Origin: an uncultured Flavobacteriales bacterium
GTDB lineage: Bacteria > Bacteroidota > Bacteroidia > Flavobacteriales_G > Salibacteraceae
DNA length: 64,000 nt
Direction: 5' to 3'
Assembly (NCBI GenBank): GCA_943788145.1
Contig: CALSPD010000013.1
Location: 124,001-188,000, forward strand
The position numbers and the translations under genes were made by a program. Positions 18,521 to 25,479 of this stretch are shown in pieces (position 1 is the stretch's first letter; each line of letters begins with the position of its first letter). The notes under the pieces were generated by a model. The model saw only the letters and a list, made by a program, of their open reading frames with translations, had not been told where the DNA came from and searched no databases.

Positions 18521-18724
18521 CTAATCTTCACGCGATTCGTTTTCGGCTTTTTTTCTGACGTAATACCGAAGGTAGAACAGGACAGCAGCTATAAGTGGAA
18601 ATAAGAAATAAATGGCTGTGTCAGCAAAATTGCCTGCTTGCCCTGATTTATAAACAGCATATACAAAGCTTACTATGGCCATGAGTAGCCAAAACTTTTC
18701 CATTATTTTATGATACTGGTTCAT
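18521..18724 (-). CDS. Small two-TM membrane protein, unknown function
   Basis: A 67-residue protein with two hydrophobic segments (KFWLLMAIVSFVYAVYKSG, about 9-27, and AIYFLFPLIAAVLFYLRYYV, about 37-56) and a charged tail KKAENESRED. It overlaps lptC by 4 bp and sits just before the CorC-like gene, so it is a genuine operon member. No family with known function is recognised. A role alongside LPS transport or membrane maintenance is only inferred from position. Confidence 0.75.
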   Translation of the reverse strand: MNQYHKIMEKFWLLMAIVSFVYAVYKSGQAGNFADTAIYFLFPLIAAVLFYLRYYVRKKAENESRED

Positions 18725-19302
18725 TTTTCTTCGTTTTCTTCCGTGTCTATCTTAATTCTGCCTTTAATATTCCGAATTTCATATTCTGAAAAATCAGGTT
18801 TAGCATCTAAGCCGTCACCATAAAGAATTTCGGTTGGGGTTGTGATTTTGACGAACTGATCGGTATATATTTTTTGAGCTTCATCATCCCAGGTTAAAAG
18901 TTCTGTCTGTAACATCTTACCTTCAAAATTCTTCAGTACTACGGAATCGCGCGCTATCATCAGTTTTTTATCTGTGAAATTGGATGCGTTTTCAGCATCT
19001 ATTTGACTCTCAAATTCACCATCACTTCCGAAGGTTGTGACTCGAACACCATGACTAAACTCATCATGAGGCTCTTCAACATCCGGATAGCGATCAATCT
19101 GACCTGCTTGTACTGTAAACTCAACTTTTGTGTCCTTCGTATAGCTTATTTCACTGTCAATGATTGTCTGAACCGGAAGGTTCTCATAATTTGTTAGTCG
19201 GTTTATTTCGTTGATGTCATTCTCGCATGAAAACAAAATCATCCCGACAGATAAAGCAATCGGGATGAAGTAAATCGTTTTATATATGATGTCCTTAATC
19301 AC
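18721..19302 (-). CDS. lptC: LPS export periplasmic protein LptC
   Basis: A 193-residue envelope protein with an N-terminal hydrophobic stretch ending in ILFSC, a lipobox-like Cys at about residue 26, as is usual in Bacteroidota LptC. The remainder is a beta-jelly-roll/OstA-like fold (VEEPHDEFSHGVRVTTFGSDG...ARDSVVLKNFEGKMLQTELLTWD). LptC joins the inner-membrane LptBFG transporter to the periplasmic LptA bridge in lipopolysaccharide export. It overlaps the downstream small gene by 4 bp and the upstream TPR gene by 8 bp. Confidence 0.87.
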   Translation of the reverse strand: MIKDIIYKTIYFIPIALSVGMILFSCENDINEINRLTNYENLPVQTIIDSEISYTKDTKVEFTVQAGQIDRYPDVEEPHDEFSHGVRVTTFGSDGEFESQIDAENASNFTDKKLMIARDSVVLKNFEGKMLQTELLTWDDEAQKIYTDQFVKITTPTEILYGDGLDAKPDFSEYEIRNIKGRIKIDTEENEEK

Positions 19303-20608
19303 GTGTTCTTACCGTGGTTGTCTCTCCTATCCAACAGCCAACATTATAGGTCTGCCCCTCGTTTTTACCGTAGAAAAAACAATCTTCCTTTTTCGGGAAT
19401 TGTTCTCGCGCGGTGGCCATTCTCTTGTCAGCAGCAGAACTAACACTTGGGTCAACCGATTTGGCGCGAGCATATTTATCATATGCTGCCCAAAAGGCCG
19501 ATCGATCTTCGCATTCGTTAATACCAGTGCATTCGCCTCTTCCGCCCATATAAGCATCTCCAATGATGATATAAGCATCTCCATTGTTAGGAGCAATCTT
19601 TAAAATCTGTAGGGCTAAACTTTTTGCCTTTGAAAACTGCTTCATGATTAAGGCAGTGTTTCCTGCTTTATTTAATGCCTTTAGCTTAAGCTCTGTGTCT
19701 TCAGTTGCTAGATCAGCCGCTTTCGTATAAAAACCTAATGCTTCAGAGTAGTTTTCCTTCTTCGCATAACCATTGGCGATGGCGTATGCGGCATCCGCAC
19801 TAGGCTCGATTTCAAATAGACTCACCGCAGCTTTTTGATAAAGCGGTTCCTCGGTACAATCTCGCTTATCGAATTGCTTTAGAATCTTTTTTAATAGAAC
19901 GGCATCTTTTGGGCTTGCGTTGAATTGTGGGGTATAGATTTCGACTAAATCTGGACATTCGGCTACGGTGGCAAACATCTTGTCGATATTGGACTGAGCC
20001 TGATCATATGAACTAGCTAACGGGCCTGATTTATTATGATCAACAACATCGCTGCACGGACCGTATAATTCAAAAAGTAGCGCTTTTTCAGCTAGTTTTT
20101 TACGGTACATGTCGTAAGCACTTTTGTAGTAATAAAGAACTGCTCCGGGCTCCATATTTAACTTTTCAAGCTCATAACATTTGTTTAATTCGTCATAGGC
20201 GGCTTTAGGGTCAGATGACCGATATTTGATCATATCAGAACCTTTTCTTCCGCGTACATAACCTTCGTTTCCAAAATGTGCAATTCTTTGATCGTAAATC
20301 CATTCCAACGTATCGATCAATAAATCCTTCTTTGCTTCATCGGTTTCATTGTCAATAAAGGTTGAATAAAGTTTGGTTCCGTTGATCCAAAGTGATTCAG
20401 TTGCCTTTGGGCAAATTTTCGCGGCCTTTCTCCATCCGCTAATAGCATCCTTGTAATTGTCTTGCTTGAAGAATTCAATGTAAAGTGATAAAGCGGTAAT
20501 GCACGCGATGCTATCTTCTTCGTTGGAAGTGTAAGTTCTAACTTTCTGAGCCTGTATGCTCATAGAGGTTAAAAACAAAGCCATTAATATCAGCGCACTC
20601 TTTTTCAT
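19295..20608 (-). CDS. Tetratricopeptide repeat protein, exported
   Basis: A protein of about 437 residues with signal peptide MKKSALILMALFLTSMSIQAQ. The ORF track starts at 20617 with MIDM, and I prefer the Met four codons in. The body is helical with degenerate TPRs (about 35-140) and clearer ones (about 270-350: AAYAIANGYAKKENYSEALGFYTKAA, ALNKAGNTALIMKQFSKAKSLALQIL, GDAYIIIGDAYMGGRG). Four Cys in the C-terminal region are notable for an exported protein. The 3' end overlaps lptC by 8 bp. It is probably a periplasmic scaffold for outer-membrane assembly, inferred from the neighbourhood. Confidence 0.82.
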   Translation of the reverse strand: MKKSALILMALFLTSMSIQAQKVRTYTSNEEDSIACITALSLYIEFFKQDNYKDAISGWRKAAKICPKATESLWINGTKLYSTFIDNETDEAKKDLLIDTLEWIYDQRIAHFGNEGYVRGRKGSDMIKYRSSDPKAAYDELNKCYELEKLNMEPGAVLYYYKSAYDMYRKKLAEKALLFELYGPCSDVVDHNKSGPLASSYDQAQSNIDKMFATVAECPDLVEIYTPQFNASPKDAVLLKKILKQFDKRDCTEEPLYQKAAVSLFEIEPSADAAYAIANGYAKKENYSEALGFYTKAADLATEDTELKLKALNKAGNTALIMKQFSKAKSLALQILKIAPNNGDAYIIIGDAYMGGRGECTGINECEDRSAFWAAYDKYARAKSVDPSVSSAADKRMATAREQFPKKEDCFFYGKNEGQTYNVGCWIGETTTVRTRD

Positions 20609-20625
20609 ATCTATCATAGTTTATA

Positions 20626-21990
20626 TCAATCAAATTTTCGTTTTGCAAACCACTGATCGTACCTGTTTGGTGTTATCGTGAATCCTGCATGGATATTAAA
20701 GAAATTTTCACTCAGGTTTAAGCCCGGAGTTCTCCTTTGAGCAACTTCCGCGCCAATATTGAACATGGATGTTGATCCTGATGCGATGCGCAAAGGAAAA
20801 CCAAGTCCGAAGCTTACCCCGTATCGAAGCGGCTGGCTTCCTGAAATGTTAAGCATGGTTTGTTCGAAGCTAAAGCCAGCTCGATATCTAACAATGCGCA
20901 TGTAGGAGGTCAACGACTTGGTGTCGTATTCAGGGATAAGTTCTGCGCCAAGGCTCAAACGCCTTGAATCATTAAGTCCTGCATTGGCTCCGTCAATTTC
21001 AAGCTTCGACCACATCGTTTGAGTCAAATCTGCCGAAAGCGTCCATTTGTTGTCAAAATTGGCGCTAATTCCAACGCCAAATGTCAAAGGTGTCTTGGTT
21101 ACTCCTCTTATATTCGATGCTAATAATGTGTCAATAATGTTTGGTCGGGTAAACGAATCGCTGAAAGAGTATTCTAGGCGTTCAGAAAAGGTTGTCAAGT
21201 CTGTCCCAGGTCTAACGATAGCGCCTATTGAGAGGAGTGCAAGCGACTTTTCGTATTTAAAGCTGCTGTCTGGCATCATCGTTTTTCGAATAAGGGTGTC
21301 AATATGAGCGAACCTTATTCCTGCATTCCAATCCACATCGCTTATTTCAGTGTTCGATTCTCTGTACAGATTGCTTGCCGCAGCTGCAGAACCAAATTGG
21401 GTTACTCTGTTTTTTGAAATTGTACCAAACATGTAATTGCCATTAACGCCTGCACTTAATACATTAGTTCGCTTTTTATTCGCCAAAATATCAACACCTG
21501 TTCCAATGTGAAGGGCGTTAATACCGCCTTCACCAAAAAATCGATATTCAACATCGCCAAGGTCGGGAATGTTGTCAATCGAGAAAAGGTTGTAACCCAT
21601 GTTTGAATAAGGTGTGAGCCCAAAACTCAAGCCCGCTCGCCTTTTGAATTTTTTGTAATCATTAATAATAGGGAAGGCAAACGAGAAGTTTTGAATCGCA
21701 AATGAGTTTGATGATGAACTAGAGCTATTGTTGCTCAAAGTCAGAATCTCATCTTTTAAATCGAAGTTAAATGCGGGTCGATTGACGTCTGTGTATGAGG
21801 CAGGATTCTGCGGGTTTATAGATGTTGGGTTTATCAATGCGATCGATGCGTGACCCATGGAGGCCATTGCAGTCGTAGCGCTTCGTGTTGGCTCGCCAAG
21901 GCCATAAATGGAATAAGGCGAAAACGTATTCGTTTGACCAAAGCCAAGCGATACGATCGAGAGAAAGAAAACTATAAGTGCCTTGTTCAT
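20626..21990 (-). CDS. Putative outer-membrane beta-barrel protein (FadL/PorV-like N-terminus)
   Basis: A 454-residue outer-membrane protein with a signal peptide (ends SLGFGQ) and a mature start SPYSIYGLGEPTRSATTAM...INPQNPASY that resembles the plug segment of FadL/PorV-type barrels. Alternating amphipathic strands follow to the end (NIHAGFTITPNRYDQWF). In many Bacteroidota this protein sits between coaX and a TPR gene exactly as here, overlapping coaX by 4 bp. The specific function is unknown; lipid or hydrophobic-compound transport or envelope maintenance would be a guess from fold and context. Confidence 0.8.
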   Translation of the reverse strand: MNKALIVFFLSIVSLGFGQTNTFSPYSIYGLGEPTRSATTAMASMGHASIALINPTSINPQNPASYTDVNRPAFNFDLKDEILTLSNNSSSSSSNSFAIQNFSFAFPIINDYKKFKRRAGLSFGLTPYSNMGYNLFSIDNIPDLGDVEYRFFGEGGINALHIGTGVDILANKKRTNVLSAGVNGNYMFGTISKNRVTQFGSAAAASNLYRESNTEISDVDWNAGIRFAHIDTLIRKTMMPDSSFKYEKSLALLSIGAIVRPGTDLTTFSERLEYSFSDSFTRPNIIDTLLASNIRGVTKTPLTFGVGISANFDNKWTLSADLTQTMWSKLEIDGANAGLNDSRRLSLGAELIPEYDTKSLTSYMRIVRYRAGFSFEQTMLNISGSQPLRYGVSFGLGFPLRIASGSTSMFNIGAEVAQRRTPGLNLSENFFNIHAGFTITPNRYDQWFAKRKFD

Positions 21991-22721
21991 TCGTTTTTCA
22001 TTGTATAGGCTACAATTCTATCTAAACCTATAAGTACCAAATTTTGGGCTGCAAAAATGGTGTTTTCAATCTGTTGCTCAAAGTAACCCGTGTTACCTCC
22101 TGTTAAGATAACCTTGAGGCCTTGATGCGCTTGAGAAAAATGACGAATAAATCCTTCAATTTCGAATACAGCAGCTTTGCCAACTCCTAATTGCATGGAA
22201 GATGCAGTTGTTGTACCAATAGTTACAGGTATGGCCGAGAAATTTTGTTGAGGAAGCTTTCCGGTGAATTTATGCATAGCATCCAACCGCATTTGAATGC
22301 CAGGCGAAATTGCCCCACCGTGATAAATCCCGTTTTGGTCCACAAAATCGTAAGTGATGCATGTGCCAGCGTCAATGGATAGCGTAGGTTGGTTTGGAAA
22401 CAAGAATTGAGCTCCTATGGCACCGCAAATCCGGTCAATTCCCAGTGTTTCTGGTGTCTCATAGGCTATTTTGATTGGCAGGGTCATGTTTGTATTGACC
22501 ACTATAACGCTATACGACTTACTTAATTCCTTCAGGATTTCCTGATTTAGAATTCGAACACTTGAGATGATCATGTGGTCAAATGGTGCTTGTTTTGCGT
22601 ATTCTGCAATGAGGTTAACCGATAAATCTTCCATAAAAGTGTCAACCTTTATAAGCACTGAATCCTTGAAATAACCAAGTTTGGTGCGAGTATTCCCAAT
22701 GTCTAAACAAAGATTTACCAT
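21987..22721 (-). CDS. coaX: Type III pantothenate kinase CoaX
   Basis: A 244-residue cytoplasmic enzyme of the ASKHA fold that phosphorylates pantothenate in the first step of coenzyme A synthesis. Motifs are the N-terminal phosphate loop DIGNTRTKLG (about 7-16), GIDRICGAIGA (about 103-113), SIDAGTCITYDFV (about 125-137, containing the catalytic Asp), YHGGAISPG and the C-terminal LTGGN. Length is normal. It is the first gene of the coaX-OMP-TPR-lptC-ppiD cluster, with its promoter in the short region shared with the divergent tRNA gene. Confidence 0.95.
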   Translation of the reverse strand: MVNLCLDIGNTRTKLGYFKDSVLIKVDTFMEDLSVNLIAEYAKQAPFDHMIISSVRILNQEILKELSKSYSVIVVNTNMTLPIKIAYETPETLGIDRICGAIGAQFLFPNQPTLSIDAGTCITYDFVDQNGIYHGGAISPGIQMRLDAMHKFTGKLPQQNFSAIPVTIGTTTASSMQLGVGKAAVFEIEGFIRHFSQAHQGLKVILTGGNTGYFEQQIENTIFAAQNLVLIGLDRIVAYTMKNE

Positions 22722-22742
22722 GTCAATTTTGAAAATATCGTT

Positions 22743-22769
22743 TTGCGTTCTTTTTAATTTTTACTTTTG
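22743..22769 (+). promoter_or_regulatory. Candidate promoter for tRNA-Phe
   Basis: TTG at 22743-22745 and TACTTTTG at 22762-22769 match the Bacteroidota -33 (TTG) and -7 (TAnnTTTG) elements, 16 nt apart. They lie about 50 nt upstream of the mature tRNA 5' end, leaving a leader for RNase P processing. Confidence 0.5.
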
Positions 22770-22818
22770 CCGCCCTATTCATTATGGGAGTTGCTAGTGC
22801 AACATTACCAATAATGAA

Positions 22819-22891
22819 GGTGCGGTAGCTCAGTCGGTAGAGCAAAGGACTGAAAATCCTTGTGTCGGGGGTTCGATTCCCTCCCGCACCA
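22819..22891 (+). tRNA. tRNA-Phe (anticodon GAA)
   Basis: A 73-nt cloverleaf. The acceptor stem GGTGCGG pairs with CCGCACC. The D arm is AGCTCAGTCGGTAGAGC, the anticodon stem AAGGA/TCCTT encloses loop CTGAAAA with GAA at the anticodon position, and the T arm contains GTTCGATTC. The discriminator base is A and the 3' CCA is not encoded. A strong terminator starts 4 nt downstream, so the tRNA is a single-gene transcript. Confidence 0.97.
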
Positions 22892-22895
22892 CCTC

Positions 22896-22923
22896 AAAAA
22901 AGCGACCCTCGGTCGCTTTTTTT
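22896..22923 (+). terminator. Intrinsic terminator after tRNA-Phe
   Basis: AAAAAAGCGACC, loop CTC, GGTCGCTTTTTT then T: a 12-bp perfect stem with a GC core and a run of seven T. It is near-symmetrical and could work in either direction. Confidence 0.9.
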
Positions 22924-22973
22924 ATTTCTGCAAATCGAAATACAGCGGACATTCATTAGCTTCCCTTCATTAG

Positions 22974-22988
22974 ACAAAGTAACTTTGT
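22974..22988. promoter_or_regulatory. Palindrome overlapping a -7 element at the histidine kinase start
   Basis: ACAAAG-TAA-CTTTGT is a 6-bp perfect inverted repeat around a 3-nt centre. It contains TAACTTTG (22980-22987), an exact TAnnTTTG match ending 4 nt before the ATG at 22992. It may be a promoter producing a leaderless mRNA, an operator, or both. Confidence 0.4.
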
Positions 22989-22991
22989 TCG

Positions 22992-23927
22992 ATGAAAAAG
23001 TCACCTCCGACTTTAATCCTTCTCTATGTGCTATTGGGCTATGTTGTAACTCAATTTCTCTGGTGGGGTTATTTGTTGTATGAATTGAACGCGGAAGTAC
23101 TTAGCCTTACTGTGCCTGCCCTTGAAGACGGATCAGGTCGTGATTTGAATCAAAAGTTATTTATGATTTTAGGAGAGGGAACAGTCTTTTTTACCCTTTT
23201 AATCATAGGTGCGTTTTACATCCGAAAGTTTTTATTACGTGAACAGGGGCTTGCTAGGCAAGAGCGAAATTTTTTACTCGCGACCACTCATGAGTTTAAT
23301 TCACCCATTGCTGCTATAAAACTCAACTTGCAGACACTTAAACGAGTAGGTATTACGAGCGAGCAACAAATGCTTATGACGGAATCAGGGTTAACAAACC
23401 TGAACCGTTTGGAAAGCTTGGTTTCTAACATACTAATGGCATCAAGGATAGATGCAGGTAAGATTCAAATGTATTCGGAGGAGGTTGATTTAGGTGAAGT
23501 CGTGACATCAGTATTGAAGCGCTATGAAGGATTGATAAAGGCCGCGGAAATAGAGGTTTATTTGGATTTAAAATCTCAAACAAAATTAAGTCTAGACAAA
23601 AATGCAATGGAAATGGTTCTGGCAAATTTGATTGAAAATGCGATTAAATATGCCTCAAAGTCAAAGCTTTATCTTATCAGTCGAGAGGAATCAAAATATG
23701 TTGAATTAGTGGTGGCAGATACTGGAATTGGTGTGTCTCCAGATAGATTGAAACAAATTTTTCAAAAATTTTATCGCGAACAAAATGAGGAAACAAGAAG
23801 CCAAAAAGGAACAGGTCTAGGGCTGTTTTTAGTGCATGAACTGATTCGACTACACGGAGGTAGAGTTTTTGCGCAAGTGAACGATCCACAGGGGCTTAAA
23901 GTGATAATTAATATACCAAAGAATTAA
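22992..23927 (+). CDS. Membrane sensor histidine kinase
   Basis: A 311-residue kinase with two TM segments (about 8-32 and 58-77) enclosing a short periplasmic loop of about 25 residues. A HisKA dimerisation domain follows with the H box HEFNSPIAAIKL (about 101), then a HATPase_c domain with N box NLIENAIKYA, G1 ADTGIGVS and G2 GTGLGLFLV. There is no HAMP or PAS domain. The tiny sensor loop suggests it senses within the membrane or through a partner. No response regulator gene is adjacent, so it is an orphan here. The stop is immediately followed by the gpmI ATG, so the two are co-transcribed. Confidence 0.9.
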   Translation: MKKSPPTLILLYVLLGYVVTQFLWWGYLLYELNAEVLSLTVPALEDGSGRDLNQKLFMILGEGTVFFTLLIIGAFYIRKFLLREQGLARQERNFLLATTHEFNSPIAAIKLNLQTLKRVGITSEQQMLMTESGLTNLNRLESLVSNILMASRIDAGKIQMYSEEVDLGEVVTSVLKRYEGLIKAAEIEVYLDLKSQTKLSLDKNAMEMVLANLIENAIKYASKSKLYLISREESKYVELVVADTGIGVSPDRLKQIFQKFYREQNEETRSQKGTGLGLFLVHELIRLHGGRVFAQVNDPQGLKVIINIPKN

Positions 23928-25436
23928 ATGAAGAAAGCAGCATTAATAATATTGGATGGATGGGGTTTAGGAGCGCACAATGATTCTGATGCGATTCATT
24001 TGGCAAATACTCCAAATTTTGATTTATATGCGAACCAATATCCAAATGCAAAGCTTAAGACTTTTGGAGAACACGTAGGATTGCCCGATGGTCAAATGGG
24101 AAATAGTGAAGTGGGACATCTTAATATTGGTGCTGGACGTATCGTCTATCAAGATTTTGCCAGAATTAATAAAGAAGTTGAAACAAGTGCCATAAGTAGC
24201 AATGAAACCTTAACTAAAGCAATTCGTCATACTGAAAGTAAAGGGACGGCTTTTCATTTGATGGGGCTTTGTGGATATGGCGGGGTGCATGCGTCACAAG
24301 ATCATCTCTATGCGCTAATTGATTCGCTGGAAAAGTCTAAGATTGAAAGAATTTATGTTCATGCTTTTTTGGACGGTAGAGACTCCGATCCTAGGGATGG
24401 AAAACAAAACATCATAGATCTTTTGGCTCACCTTGAGGGAAAGAAAGCGAAACTTGTTAGCATCATAGGTCGATACTACGCCATGGACAGAGACCTGCGA
24501 TGGCCAAGGATAAAAAAAGCGTATGACTTACTTGTGAATGGCATTGGTTTAAAAACGTCAAACTTCATAAGTGAAATTGATCAATCTTATGCAAATGGTT
24601 TAACAGATGAGTTTTTTGAACCAGTATTAATTGATTCGTCAGAAGGTAGAATTAATGAGGGCGATACGGTTTTGTGTTTTAATTTCAGGACAGATCGATG
24701 TCGCCAAATAACAACAGCTCTAACTCAGACAGATCTATTTGAATTTGGGATGGTTAAACGGAAGCTTTATTACGTGACAATGACTCGATATGATGAGTCA
24801 TTTAAACACGTGCATGTAATGTATGATAAGCCGAATTTGGTCGGCACCCTGGGTGAAGTTGTTTCTGCAACTGGTCGAACCCAATTACGTATAGCCGAAA
24901 CGGAGAAGTATCCACATGTGACTTTTTTCTTTTCAGGCGGCCGAGAGGAAGTATTCAATTTGGAACAAAGAATCACAGTTGCATCACCCAAGGTGGCCAC
25001 CTACGATTTAATGCCTGAAATGAGTGCAATTACGGTTGCTGATAAATGCATCGAGGCTATCGTTAAAAATGAACCGGATTTTATCTGCCTGAATTTCGCA
25101 AATGCGGATATGGTCGGCCATACAGGGGTGCGAAAAGCGATTATTGATGCAGTTGAAGTAGTTGATTCTTGTTTGAAAAGGGTTGTGGATGCGGCCTTAC
25201 AGCATCATTACGATGTTATCGTAATTGCCGATCATGGCAATGCGGATCAAATTGTGAATCCGGATGGAACTCCTCATACAGCCCATACAACGAACTTGGT
25301 TCCTTGTATTTTTATTTCAGGGTCGGATGAAAGAAAGATTAGGGATGGAATATTAGCTGATGTTGCCCCAACGATCTTGGAAATTATGCATATACCTAAG
25401 CCAAGAGAAATGACAGGCCAGAGTTTATTAAAATAA
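23928..25436 (+). CDS. gpmI: 2,3-bisphosphoglycerate-independent phosphoglycerate mutase
   Basis: A 502-residue cytoplasmic glycolytic enzyme converting 3-phosphoglycerate to 2-phosphoglycerate with two metal ions. The alkaline-phosphatase-type catalytic domain starts LIILDGWGLG (metal-binding Asp10). The phospho-serine is in MGNSEVGHLNIGAGR (about Ser60). The inserted phosphotransferase domain carries HAFLDGRDSDPRDG and GRYYAMDRDLRW, and the C-terminal metal site is VIADHGNADQI...HTAHTTNLVP. Length is typical. It directly follows the histidine kinase with no spacer, an unusual coupling of signalling and glycolysis genes. Confidence 0.96.
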   Translation: MKKAALIILDGWGLGAHNDSDAIHLANTPNFDLYANQYPNAKLKTFGEHVGLPDGQMGNSEVGHLNIGAGRIVYQDFARINKEVETSAISSNETLTKAIRHTESKGTAFHLMGLCGYGGVHASQDHLYALIDSLEKSKIERIYVHAFLDGRDSDPRDGKQNIIDLLAHLEGKKAKLVSIIGRYYAMDRDLRWPRIKKAYDLLVNGIGLKTSNFISEIDQSYANGLTDEFFEPVLIDSSEGRINEGDTVLCFNFRTDRCRQITTALTQTDLFEFGMVKRKLYYVTMTRYDESFKHVHVMYDKPNLVGTLGEVVSATGRTQLRIAETEKYPHVTFFFSGGREEVFNLEQRITVASPKVATYDLMPEMSAITVADKCIEAIVKNEPDFICLNFANADMVGHTGVRKAIIDAVEVVDSCLKRVVDAALQHHYDVIVIADHGNADQIVNPDGTPHTAHTTNLVPCIFISGSDERKIRDGILADVAPTILEIMHIPKPREMTGQSLLK

Positions 25437-25462
25437 AAAAGGGGGCAAGTGCCCCCTTTTTT
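25435..25462. terminator. Bidirectional intrinsic terminator between gpmI and the convergent T9SS gene
   Basis: AAAAAA-GGGGGC-AAGT-GCCCCC-TTTTTT: a perfect GC stem with an A-tract on one side and a T-tract on the other, so it terminates both converging transcripts. It begins inside the gpmI stop codon. Confidence 0.92.
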
Positions 25463-25479
25463 ATTACTATAACAATTGA

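Noticed and set aside
23677-23889. Minus-strand 70-residue ORF within the histidine kinase
   Set aside because: Antisense to the HATPase motifs; a shadow ORF.
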